Under the pieces are notes generated by a model. That model had not been told where the DNA came from. It was given only the letters and a program-made list of their open reading frames with translations, and did no database searches. Shown piece after piece: positions 8,451-16,084 of a DNA stretch of 33,081 bases. Origin of the DNA: Bacilli bacterium (GTDB lineage Bacteria > Bacillota_I > Bacilli_A > RF39 > UBA660); the NCBI GenBank assembly GCA_017511375.1, contig JAFWKJ010000018.1, positions 139,115 to 172,195 of the forward strand, given 5' to 3'. The first letter of the stretch is position 1; each line of letters begins with the position of its first letter. Position numbers and translations under genes: made by a program.

Positions 8451-9388
8451 TTTTGTTTTGCATCAAAAAATTCTGGTTGATCTTCTAAAATACCTTCTTT
8501 TTTTAGTGTTTCAAAATGATCCATATTCGTAATAAAGTAATTCATTATTTCTATTCCATGATCATTATAAAATTGAGAAAGTCCTTCTTTGGTTTTTGGA
8601 TATTGTTTTAAACTATGTAATAATCGGTATTCTCCAAACGATAGATTCGAAGCTTTTTCTTTTTTATTTAAAACAGAAAATATCATTTCACTGATTAGGA
8701 CTTTTCTATCATTTTCTTCTTCTGTTATACCAAGTTGTGAATTATATTGTGCTAGAACATTTTGATGAAAAGTACTTGGGAAACGAATCTTTTTTAAAAA
8801 ATCTATTTTATCTTTGGGTTTAGGATGCTTATTAGTTCTTTTATCATATGTTATCGTTATAGCTTCCTGAATGCTTTCAAGTAAGAGTTCTTTTTCAGAA
8901 AAATCCTCCATTAGTGTATTCATGTGCTCTAATAGTAATGTGGGACATATATGATATAACTTTTTATGTAATCCATCTTTGATGGCACAATTAATTGCAT
9001 TTTGTTGAAAGAGTTTATTTGTTGAGAAAAGATAATATAAGGTATCATTAATCATTTCCTCTAAAATAGTAGGAGTGATTTGGATTGGTTCTTCTTTTTT
9101 TAATTGTTCAATCATCCATAAACTATCATCATCATCATTATCTAATGTACCCAAACTATCACGATAATGGTTTAACTCTGCGTATTTAGATAAAATGTAC
9201 ATCATCACGGCATTTTTTTCTTCCATATTCTTTCTAGATGTTGTACAAAATGTATCTGTCATCTTATAAATTGTTGCTTCATAATTTTTATTACATTTTT
9301 GATAGAATGAATTAAATAAACTCATGAATAATCTTCTTGGTATATTACTATCTTCATTTCCAATAGTAATCTTATCAATTGCATCCAT
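8447..9388 (-). CDS. Protein of unknown function, XRE-associated
   Basis: A 313-residue, mainly helical, soluble protein. I see no signal peptide, membrane segment or known motif. Features include an acidic run (DNDDDD, near residue 83) and a Lys/Pro stretch KRTNKHPKPKDK near 190. The ATG at 9388 has AAGGAAGGG upstream on the reverse strand and a plausible -10 (TATAAT, reverse complement of 9415-9420). The neighbour upstream on the same strand is a two-domain XRE regulator, with a terminator between them, so each may be transcribed on its own. It lies in a reverse-strand island among forward housekeeping genes, which suggests an accessory insertion. Function unknown. Confidence 0.7.
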   Translation of the reverse strand: MDAIDKITIGNEDSNIPRRLFMSLFNSFYQKCNKNYEATIYKMTDTFCTTSRKNMEEKNAVMMYILSKYAELNHYRDSLGTLDNDDDDSLWMIEQLKKEEPIQITPTILEEMINDTLYYLFSTNKLFQQNAINCAIKDGLHKKLYHICPTLLLEHMNTLMEDFSEKELLLESIQEAITITYDKRTNKHPKPKDKIDFLKKIRFPSTFHQNVLAQYNSQLGITEEENDRKVLISEMIFSVLNKKEKASNLSFGEYRLLHSLKQYPKTKEGLSQFYNDHGIEIMNYFITNMDHFETLKKEGILEDQPEFFDAKQK

Positions 9389-9447
9389 AATATCCCTTCC
9401 TTAGATAGCAACTTATTATATATGATTTCCCTTGAAAAATCAAATAA

Positions 9448-9471
9448 AAAGCAAAACCTATGTTTTGCTTT
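9448..9471 (-). terminator. Intrinsic terminator of the XRE gene
   Basis: Arms AAAGCAAAAC (9448-9457) and GTTTTGCTTT (9462-9471) with a 4-nt loop. Read on the reverse strand, the stem is followed by a T-run just after the XRE stop codon. Confidence 0.85.
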
Positions 9472-9475
9472 CTTG

Positions 9476-9913
9476 TTATACTTTTTCTCTTCCAAATAAT
9501 TCATCTATTGAAAACGGATGATAGATCTTCGTAAGCCCATAGATGAATGCCGTTGGGATAATGTTGGTTGCTGTTTCATAATGAGAGTAGGCTGACTGCG
9601 TTGTATTTAGTTTTTTTGCAACTTCCGTTTGTGTATATTTATTCTTTAATCTTAATTCTGTTAGATTGTGTGCTAATTGTAGTAAATCTAATTGAATTGG
9701 ATAATATTTCTTATTGGTTGTGATAATTCCAAATAGATAATCAAGACTTAGGCTATACTCGTTAGCATATTCGATGAGTCTTTCAATAGGGATTGTATCT
9801 TTTCCTGTTTCCCATCCGGATATAGTAGAAAAATGTAAGTGAAAGAATTCAGCTATATCTTTTTGTTTTAAATCTAGATTTTCTCTACTGGATTTGAAAT
9901 TTTGAATAATCAT
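9476..9913 (-). CDS. XRE-family regulator with two helix-turn-helix domains
   Basis: A 145-residue protein made almost only of two XRE/Cro-type DNA-binding domains in tandem. The first (about residues 5-60) contains QKDIAEFFHLHFSTISGWE; the second (about 80-140) contains QTEVAKKLNTTQSAYSHYE. Both are followed by the usual IP-x-x-x-L/I-x-x-L/I pattern. ATG at 9913 is preferred over the GTG/ATG codons at 9922 and 9919 because AGGTGA sits five bases upstream of it. One chain with two domains could bind a palindrome as a monomer. It is divergent from tex and upstream of the unknown 313-residue gene; a short inverted repeat at 9934-9947 may be its operator. Confidence 0.85.
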   Translation of the reverse strand: MIIQNFKSSRENLDLKQKDIAEFFHLHFSTISGWETGKDTIPIERLIEYANEYSLSLDYLFGIITTNKKYYPIQLDLLQLAHNLTELRLKNKYTQTEVAKKLNTTQSAYSHYETATNIIPTAFIYGLTKIYHPFSIDELFGREKV

Positions 9914-9933
9914 ATTCATCACCTAGATTTATT

Positions 9934-9947
9934 ATTTCATTTGAAAT
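9934..9947. promoter_or_regulatory. Candidate operator of the XRE regulator
   Basis: ATTTCATTTGAAAT is an inverted repeat (ATTTCA-TT-TGAAAT) about 20 bases before the XRE start. Its position suits autoregulation. This is inference from symmetry only, and the region is A+T-rich, so chance is possible. Confidence 0.3.
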
Positions 9948-10037
9948 TTAAAAACTCTTAAAACTAGGGGAAATAGAATATATAGGATTCAGGGAAATAG
10001 GAAATGTCAATACTTTTATTTTAAAGGGGGATTTGTT

Positions 10038-10064
10038 ATGATTAGAATGAGGTGTTTAAGATGA
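10038..10064 (+). CDS. Putative 8-residue leader peptide coupled to tex
   Basis: ATG at 10038 opens an 8-codon frame, MIRMRCLR, ending in TGA at 10062-10064. AAAGGGGG lies at 10023-10030, an ideal seven bases upstream. The TGA overlaps the tex ATG at 10061 (ATGA), so ribosomes finishing this peptide could restart on tex. Three of eight codons are Arg (AGA, AGG, AGA). I infer a regulatory upstream ORF; chance is possible because it is so short. Confidence 0.45.
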   Translation: MIRMRCLR

Positions 10065-12217
10065 ATGAGATGATTATTCAAGAAATAGCAAACAATTTAT
10101 CTATTTCCAATAAACAAGTTACAACCGTATTATCTTTATTAAGTGAAGGAAATACAATACCTTTTATTGCGAGATATAGAAAAGAGGCTACAGGGGCTTT
10201 AGATGAAGAAGCCATTCGTAGTATTAATGAAGTATATGAATATCAAAATAATTTACTAAAAAGAAAAGAAGATGTCATTCGTTTAATTGATGAGAAGGGC
10301 CTTCTTACGGAAGAATTAAAGAATTCTATTATAGCTTGTAGTAAGTTAGTAGAAGTGGAAGATATCTATAGACCCTATAAAGAGAAAAAGAAAACCAAAG
10401 CAACAGAAGCGATTGCTTTGGGATTAGAACCTCTTGCGAAAATGATGATGACTTTTCCTGAAAGTGGATCTATTGAGAGTTTAGCTAGTAGATTTATCAA
10501 TGATAAGGTAATAGATATAGATGCAGCGATAACGGGGGCTTGTTATATTATTGCAGAATGGATTAGTGATAATGCTTCCTATCGTAAATGGATTCGAGGT
10601 TATTTTTATAAGAATGGAGTTTTAATTTCTAAGATCAAAAAAAATGCTGTCGATGAGAATAAAACATATGAAATGTATTATGCTTATAGTGAAAATGTAA
10701 AAAGTATAAAACCTCATCGAATTCTTGCTTTAAATAGAGGAGAAGCAGAAAAAGTATTAAGTGTTAGTATTGATGTGAATAAAGATGAGATTCTTGCTTT
10801 TTTAAATCATAAAATTATTAAAAACGAAAAGAGTTTTGTAGTGAAATATGTAAAAAATGCGATAGAGGATTCTTATAAGAGACTGATTGAGCCTTCCATT
10901 GAAAGAGAAGTTAGAAGTGATTTATCTGAAAAAGGAGAAGTGGCAGCGATTGAGAATTTTGGTAAAAATTTAGAGGCTTTGCTTTTAACTCCTCCTATGA
11001 AAGAAAAAGTGGTTTTAGCGTTTGACCCAGGTTACGTAAATGGTTGTAAGCTTGCGGTGATTGATAAGAATGGAAAGTACTTAGATAGTACAGTCATTAA
11101 ACCTTTTCTGAAGGGAGAAGAAGAAAAAAGAATCCCTACTAGTATGGAAGTTGTGAAACAATTGATTGAAAAATACAACGTAGATTTGATTGCGATTGGA
11201 AATGGTACAGCTTCTCGTGAATCTGAAAAATTTTGCGCAGATATGATTCAAAAATATCATTTATCTTGTAAGTATGTCATAGTGAGTGAAGCAGGGGCTT
11301 CCATTTATTCGGCATCTCCTCAAGCAATTGAAGAGTTCCCTGATTTGGCGGTTGAAAAAAGAAGTGCTGTGAGTATTGGAAGAAGATTACAAGATCCTCT
11401 TGCGGAACTTGTAAAGATTCCACCTGAGGGAATAGGAGTAGGATTATATCAACATGATGTTTCAGAAAAAAAACTATCAAACAGTTTGGACTTTGTCGTA
11501 GAGAAGTGTGTTAATAGTGTAGGAGTCAATGTAAATACAGCTTCTCGTTCTTTACTTAGTTATGTTTCAGGTATTACCAAATCGGCCATTAGTAAGATTA
11601 TTGAATATCGAGAAAAAGTTGGTAAGATTATGAGTCGTGATGAAATTCGTAAAAAGAAACTATTGACCGATAAAGCTTTTGAACAAGCAATTGGCTTCTT
11701 ACGCATTACAGAAGGAGATAATGTTTTAGATTCAACTGCGATTCATCCTGAAAGTTATGAACTCGCAACCAAAATACTATCTGATTTAGGAGAAGATATT
11801 TTTAGTATTGGAACGGAAAAACTAATTGAAAAAATCAATGCTTTAAAGATAGAAGAATTATCGCAAAAGTATCAGAGCGATATTTATACGATTGAAGACG
11901 TTCTTGCATCTTTAAAGAAACCAAATTTAGATCCAAGAGATGAGTATCCACAACCTATTTTAAAAAGTAATATTTTGGATATTAAAGATTTACATGTAGG
12001 GGACAAGCTTCAGGGAACAGTAAGAAATGTAGTAGATTTTGGTTTATTTATTGATATTGGTCTACATGATGATGGGCTTGCTCATATATCAAAACTATCA
12101 AGAGATTATGTTAAACATCCAAGTGATTTATATAGTGTAGGAGATATTGTGGATTGTTGGGTTGATGATATTTCTTTAGAAAAAAATAAAATTAGTTTAA
12201 GTTTAATTGAGAGGTAA
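10061..12217 (+). CDS. tex: Tex-like RNA-binding transcription accessory protein
   Basis: An S1-domain nucleic-acid-binding protein related to eukaryotic Spt6. The order fits the family: N-terminal helical region with NTIPFIARYRKEATGALDE (about residues 30-48), a YqgF/RNase H-like domain starting at VVLAFDPGYVNGCKLAVI (near 320), helix-hairpin-helix repeats (VNVNTASRSLLSYVSGI region, near 490), and a C-terminal S1 domain (about 645-717, with GTVRNVVDFGLFIDIG). The length of 718 residues equals the norm. ATG at 10061 is chosen because GAGGTG is six bases upstream; an in-frame GTG at 10052 is less likely. The next gene starts three bases after the stop, so they share a transcript. Confidence 0.95.
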   Translation: MNEMIIQEIANNLSISNKQVTTVLSLLSEGNTIPFIARYRKEATGALDEEAIRSINEVYEYQNNLLKRKEDVIRLIDEKGLLTEELKNSIIACSKLVEVEDIYRPYKEKKKTKATEAIALGLEPLAKMMMTFPESGSIESLASRFINDKVIDIDAAITGACYIIAEWISDNASYRKWIRGYFYKNGVLISKIKKNAVDENKTYEMYYAYSENVKSIKPHRILALNRGEAEKVLSVSIDVNKDEILAFLNHKIIKNEKSFVVKYVKNAIEDSYKRLIEPSIEREVRSDLSEKGEVAAIENFGKNLEALLLTPPMKEKVVLAFDPGYVNGCKLAVIDKNGKYLDSTVIKPFLKGEEEKRIPTSMEVVKQLIEKYNVDLIAIGNGTASRESEKFCADMIQKYHLSCKYVIVSEAGASIYSASPQAIEEFPDLAVEKRSAVSIGRRLQDPLAELVKIPPEGIGVGLYQHDVSEKKLSNSLDFVVEKCVNSVGVNVNTASRSLLSYVSGITKSAISKIIEYREKVGKIMSRDEIRKKKLLTDKAFEQAIGFLRITEGDNVLDSTAIHPESYELATKILSDLGEDIFSIGTEKLIEKINALKIEELSQKYQSDIYTIEDVLASLKKPNLDPRDEYPQPILKSNILDIKDLHVGDKLQGTVRNVVDFGLFIDIGLHDDGLAHISKLSRDYVKHPSDLYSVGDIVDCWVDDISLEKNKISLSLIER

Positions 12218-12219
12218 TT

Positions 12220-12747
12220 ATGATAATATTAATTGTATCGGATACCCATGGAAACTATGGGAATATGAAAAAAGTATTAGAAAATGAACCTTCTTTTGAT
12301 TATTTCTTTCTACTAGGAGATATCTTGTATGGACCTGATATAGAAGGATATGATCCTGATAGATTGGCAGAATTACTAAACAAGTATTCTAATAAAATCT
12401 TTTATGTAAGAGGAAATTGTGATACTTCTAGAATGGAATTATTAGATTTTTATATGGAAAAAGATTATATGTTTTTACCCATAGACAACATTAACTTTTT
12501 CTTAACCCATGGACATCTTTATCATGAACATCATATGCCTAATTTAGGATTAGAATATGATGTTTATATGCAAGGACATACCCATATTCCTGTCATGAAG
12601 GAAAGAGGAGGGAAAATCTATTTGAATCCAGGATCAATTACGCTTCCTAAAGGTTTTAGTAAGAAAAGTTATATTATCTATCAAGATGGAATTTTTTACT
12701 TAAAAGATTTAGAAAAAAATACTATCTTAAAAGAAATACACATCTAG
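12220..12747 (+). CDS. YfcE/MJ0936-family metallophosphodiesterase
   Basis: A 175-residue calcineurin-like phosphoesterase. Metal ligands are visible in SDTHGN (residues 6-11), LGDIL (about 32-36), RGNCD (about 65-69), THGHLYHEH (about 90-98) and GHTH (about 114-117). The family hydrolyses phosphodiesters with Mn2+ or similar ions; the natural substrate is usually unknown. It directly follows tex, and its stop codon lies within the 5' half of a terminator hairpin. No signal peptide is present, so it is cytoplasmic. Confidence 0.9.
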   Translation: MIILIVSDTHGNYGNMKKVLENEPSFDYFFLLGDILYGPDIEGYDPDRLAELLNKYSNKIFYVRGNCDTSRMELLDFYMEKDYMFLPIDNINFFLTHGHLYHEHHMPNLGLEYDVYMQGHTHIPVMKERGGKIYLNPGSITLPKGFSKKSYIIYQDGIFYLKDLEKNTILKEIHI

Positions 12748-12758
12748 TGTATTTTTTT
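12734..12758 (+). terminator. Intrinsic terminator after tex-phosphodiesterase
   Basis: Arms AAATACAC (12734-12741) and GTGTATTT (12747-12754), loop of 5, then a T-run. The stem includes the end of the coding sequence. Confidence 0.85.
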
Positions 12759-12789
12759 TGTAAAGTAAGCCTCTATATCCTCTAAAACA

Positions 12790-12818
12790 TTGAATTTCAA
12801 ATGACGCATGGTTATAAT
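12790..12818 (+). promoter_or_regulatory. Consensus promoter of the BspA-like gene
   Basis: TTGAAT (12790-12795), exactly 17 bases, then TATAAT (12813-12818). AGGGGA follows at 12825-12830 before the ATG at 12840. It resembles the promoter at 18810, which also drives a surface protein. Confidence 0.8.
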
Positions 12819-12839
12819 TATAATAGGGGATAATATAGT

Positions 12840-15311
12840 ATGAGAACAAAAAGGAGAAAAGTCAGATTTAATCATGAGAAACGTAACTTGTTTATTTTTC
12901 TTCTTTTTGTGTTCTTCATGGGAATGGGGTATTCTACCTTAGGAAGTAACTTAGGGTTAGGAGGCACCATCTCAGTTTTATATCTTAGAGATCCTGTTAT
13001 TAAAACAACCTCATCTAGCGATATAACAGCTTTTAGAAGTGATATCTATAGAGAAAATATTAAAATCATCAATTTGGGTGATCAAATTAATCCTCCAGCG
13101 AATTATATTGAATCTTGGGATATTAGTGAAAGCCAAACCAAAAATGTCATGGCCTATATTACCACCAATCAAACAGATAGTAATTATTATGATTTATACA
13201 TTCAAGGAAGAGGTCATTTATATGCGAACCCTGATAGCAGTTATTTATTTGCAAACTTGACGGGAGTAGATGCCATCAACGGTATCGAAAAGTTGGATAC
13301 TTCTCGTGTGACTAATATGTCATCTATGTTTAATAATACAGGATATAGCAGTACAGTCTTTACTATAAATCTAGGCAGTCAGTTTAATACAAGTAATGTT
13401 ACTAATATGTCGTATATGTTTTATTCTACAGGATATAGCAGTACAGTCTTTACTTTAGATCTAGGCAGTCAGTTTAATACAAGTAATGTAACAAACATGC
13501 GATATATGTTTTGGAACGCTGGTTATTGTAGTACAAAATTAACTTTAAATTTGAAAAGTGAATTTTATACAAATCAAGTTCATAATATGGAAGGTATGTT
13601 TGATTGTGTTGGGCATAATAGTGCAATATTTACCTTGAATTTAGGAAATAATTTTGATACAAGTCAAGTGACCACAATGTCTCATATGTTTCAGGCGGTT
13701 GGTTATAATAATCCAAATTTCACTTTAGATCTAGGAAACAATTTTGATACCCATAAAGTAGAGAATATGTCCTATATGTTTATGGATACTGGATATAATA
13801 GTACAAATCTTACTATAAATTTAGGAAACAATTTTGATACTAGCATAGTAACGGATATGAGACTTATGTTTGCGGACGCAGGATATAGTAACACATCTTT
13901 CACTTTAGATTTATCTACTTTTACTTTTAATGCAACAAGTTATAATCAAATTTTCTTTGACTGGCGCACTACTCAGACTATTTTTGTGAAGGATACGACT
14001 GCCCAGGATTGGGTTATAAATAGTGGTAATTCTAATCTAACAAACACTAATGTTTTAATTAAGGGTCAATGTATGATTGAGGCTACTTCTCAAAATGATA
14101 GAAGTAAGTTTAGAGCTGATGAATACCGTGAGAATATCAATAATATTTATTTGAGTGAGACGATAAGTCCTCCAAGTGGTGGTACAAGTAAGGGAGCTTG
14201 GGATATTAGTGCATTGCATGATGAAAGTGTTATGGCTTATCTTATGTTATTTGCAAGTGGCGATTTAAATTTATATATACAAGGAAATGGAAGACTTTTT
14301 GCAAACCCTGACAGTAGTTATTTGTTTGCTAACATGAAGGGTGTCGATACAATTAATAATATCAATAAACTCAACGTTTCCCAAGTGAGTAGTATGAATC
14401 ATATGTTTTATTATACTGGATACAACAGTTCGTCGTTTTCTCTGGATTTAGGCGATAAGTTTGATACGAGAAATGTAACAAATATGTCTAATATGTTTAA
14501 TTCGGCAGGATTTTATAGTACATCTTTTATATTAAATTTAGGAAGTAATTTTGATACAAGCAAAGTAACTAATATGACGTTAATGTTTAGTAGCATGGGA
14601 GTCAGCAATCTTAATTTCACTTTAGATTTAGGCGATAAGTTTGATACAAGTAGTGTAACTCAGATGGCTGGTATGTTTCTGCAAACTGGTCGGCTTAGTA
14701 ACAATTTCACCTTGAATTTAGGCGATAAGTTTGATACGAAAAATGTAACAAATATGACTGCAATGTTTTTAAGGGCTGGTATCAGTAGTTTGGATTTAGG
14801 AGATAAGTTTGATACAAGTAGTGTAACTCAGATGGTTGGTATGTTTCAAGAATTGAGTAAGCCTAACTTCACTTTGGATTTGGGTGATAAGTTTGATACG
14901 AGAAATGTAACAGATATGAGCGGTATGTTTGAAGATACAGGATCAAATAACACAAGTTTCACTTTGAATTTAGGTAATAAATTTGATACAAGTAACGTAA
15001 CAGATATGATGGGAATGTTTTCTGGAACAGGACGTAGCAGTACATGTTTCACTTTAGAATTAGGTGATAAGTTTACTACTGAAAACGTAGTAGAGATGGA
15101 AGAAATGTTTTATAATACGGGTCGTGCAAATACTTCTTTTGAATTGGATCTTTCAACATTCACTTTTAATGCAACTTCTTATGATGATATTTTCTATGGA
15201 TTTCAAACTACTCAAAAAATCTATGTAAAAGATATAGATGCGAGAAGCTGGATCCTTACAAATAGCGGTAATAGTAATTTGACGACTGCCAATGTATTAA
15301 TTAAAACTTAA
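12840..15311 (+). CDS. BspA-like surface protein with DUF285 repeats, internally duplicated
   Basis: An 823-residue secreted or membrane-anchored protein. The basic N-terminus and hydrophobic segment (about residues 15-35) run into GYSTLGSNLGLGGTISV, a motif shared with the TasA-like protein at 18857. The rest is two copies of one plan: a head (about 54-147 and 412-504, both with YREN, WDIS and NPDSSYLFAN), an array of 30-residue repeats (pattern FTLNLGDKFDTSNVTNMxxMF; six full units, then about eight), and a tail with STFTFNATSY and NVLIK. DUF285/BspA repeats fold as leucine-rich-like solenoids, and relatives bind host proteins, but the ligand here is unknown. No LPXTG motif is seen at the C-terminus. 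It has its own promoter and terminator. Confidence 0.9.
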   Translation: MRTKRRKVRFNHEKRNLFIFLLFVFFMGMGYSTLGSNLGLGGTISVLYLRDPVIKTTSSSDITAFRSDIYRENIKIINLGDQINPPANYIESWDISESQTKNVMAYITTNQTDSNYYDLYIQGRGHLYANPDSSYLFANLTGVDAINGIEKLDTSRVTNMSSMFNNTGYSSTVFTINLGSQFNTSNVTNMSYMFYSTGYSSTVFTLDLGSQFNTSNVTNMRYMFWNAGYCSTKLTLNLKSEFYTNQVHNMEGMFDCVGHNSAIFTLNLGNNFDTSQVTTMSHMFQAVGYNNPNFTLDLGNNFDTHKVENMSYMFMDTGYNSTNLTINLGNNFDTSIVTDMRLMFADAGYSNTSFTLDLSTFTFNATSYNQIFFDWRTTQTIFVKDTTAQDWVINSGNSNLTNTNVLIKGQCMIEATSQNDRSKFRADEYRENINNIYLSETISPPSGGTSKGAWDISALHDESVMAYLMLFASGDLNLYIQGNGRLFANPDSSYLFANMKGVDTINNINKLNVSQVSSMNHMFYYTGYNSSSFSLDLGDKFDTRNVTNMSNMFNSAGFYSTSFILNLGSNFDTSKVTNMTLMFSSMGVSNLNFTLDLGDKFDTSSVTQMAGMFLQTGRLSNNFTLNLGDKFDTKNVTNMTAMFLRAGISSLDLGDKFDTSSVTQMVGMFQELSKPNFTLDLGDKFDTRNVTDMSGMFEDTGSNNTSFTLNLGNKFDTSNVTDMMGMFSGTGRSSTCFTLELGDKFTTENVVEMEEMFYNTGRANTSFELDLSTFTFNATSYDDIFYGFQTTQKIYVKDIDARSWILTNSGNSNLTTANVLIKT
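13338..13495 (+). repeat. Near-identical 90-bp tandem repeat inside the BspA-like gene
   Basis: The DNA from 13338 and from 13428 is nearly identical for about 68 bases (both begin ACAGGATATAGCAGTACAGT), offset by exactly one 30-codon unit. Other units of the array have drifted much more, so this pair looks like a recent duplication or conversion. Confidence 0.85.
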
Positions 15312-15334
15312 AAAGAAGCTTATGCTTCTTTTTT
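15310..15334. terminator. Bidirectional terminator between BspA-like gene and regulator
   Basis: Arms AAAAAGAAGC (15310-15319) and GCTTCTTTTT (15324-15333), loop TTAT, with T-runs on both strands. It separates convergent genes. Confidence 0.85.
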
Positions 15335-15968
15335 AGTAGTGTAGGATAATTCTTTTTCCAATTACTTCTATAAACCCTTCGTCTTTTAAATTCTTCAATT
15401 CTCTAGTCATTGCACATCTATCTATCGATAAGTAACTTGCAAGTTCTGTATAGGTAAGTGGTAGTCTGATTGTTTTTGAACCATTCCCTGTTTTTCTGTC
15501 AATATATTTGAAATAAGCTAGTAGTTTATCTCTAGTGGTTCTTTTAGTTAATAATTCAATTCTAATATTTCTAGTATTTAATTGCTCTGTAAGAACTTTG
15601 ATTAAGTTCTTAATAAAAATAATATAGTAATCTGTTTTAAAGATTTCATCATTCGTGATTTGATTATATTCAATAAATGTAATTTGAGTATCTTCTTTTG
15701 TGATACAGGTGATTCCTTCGTTTTTGATAGAGGAAGTTAGAGTACCAAAAACTTCTCCTGTTTCCAATTCTTCTATGACTGTTTTATTTCCTTCATAATC
15801 TGTATAGATAAGTTCAATATTCCCATAGTCGATTAAAGCGATAAAGTCATCTCGATTTACATTCGATAATACGTTGATGTTTTTTTTATATCGTTGGGAA
15901 CTTGCCCTTAAAATTTTCTTTAATTTCAACATATTATTTTCAGAGATATTTTCAAATAAATTGGACAT
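15333..15968 (-). CDS. Crp/Fnr-family transcriptional regulator
   Basis: A 211-residue regulator. The N-terminal cyclic-nucleotide-binding-like barrel (about residues 25-115) is recognisable from GNIELIYTDYEGNKTVIEEL and TGEVFGTL. A long dimerisation helix (about 118-150) precedes a winged helix with LTYTELASYLSIDRCAMTRE (about 171-190) and LKDEGFIEV. Only two Cys are present, so an FNR-type Fe-S cluster is unlikely; the effector is unknown. The start has AAGGTGAGG upstream. It is divergent from nrdDG, and a 22-bp palindrome lies between them, overlapping this gene's -35. I infer autorepression and control of anaerobic ribonucleotide reduction. Confidence 0.88.
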   Translation of the reverse strand: MSNLFENISENNMLKLKKILRASSQRYKKNINVLSNVNRDDFIALIDYGNIELIYTDYEGNKTVIEELETGEVFGTLTSSIKNEGITCITKEDTQITFIEYNQITNDEIFKTDYYIIFIKNLIKVLTEQLNTRNIRIELLTKRTTRDKLLAYFKYIDRKTGNGSKTIRLPLTYTELASYLSIDRCAMTRELKNLKDEGFIEVIGKRIILHY

Positions 15969-15987
15969 GTTTCCTCACCTTAAAAAA

Positions 15988-16016
15988 ATTATATCAAAAA
16001 ATGTAAAGTGTTGCAA
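15988..16016 (-). promoter_or_regulatory. Promoter of the Crp/Fnr regulator
   Basis: On the reverse strand, TGATATAAT is an exact extended -10 (TATAAT is the complement of 15988-15993). Seventeen bases upstream is TTGCAA (16011-16016), a 4/6 match to -35, lying inside the palindrome. Confidence 0.65.
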
Positions 16017-16027
16017 ATGCAACACTT
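16006..16027. promoter_or_regulatory. 22-bp palindromic operator between regulator and nrdD
   Basis: AAGTGTTGC-AAAT-GCAACACTT: two perfect 9-base arms (16006-16014 and 16019-16027) around 4 bases. Inside is TGTTG-N6-CAACA, the same geometry as a Crp site (TGTGA-N6-TCACA). It covers the -35 of the regulator's own promoter and lies about 57 bases upstream of the probable nrdD transcription start, a position where Crp-type proteins can activate. There is no T-run, so it is not a terminator. It does not match the NrdR box. Confidence 0.7.
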
Positions 16028-16040
16028 GTTTTATTGTATG

Positions 16041-16067
16041 TTGTGATATATTTGATTTAAATATGAT
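16041..16067 (+). promoter_or_regulatory. Probable nrdD promoter
   Basis: TATGAT at 16062-16067 is a fair -10. TTGTGA (16041-16046) with 15-base spacing is a poor -35, which suits a promoter needing an activator at the palindrome. Confidence 0.4.
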
Positions 16068-16084
16068 AGAAAGAGGTCAAAGGT

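Noticed and set aside
13039-13260. Second-frame ORF in the BspA-like gene
   Set aside because: It lies wholly inside the large gene, without its own ribosome binding site or recognisable protein features.
16006-16027. NrdR box or intrinsic terminator
   Set aside because: The arms do not match the NrdR consensus, only one copy is present, and no T-run follows on either strand.
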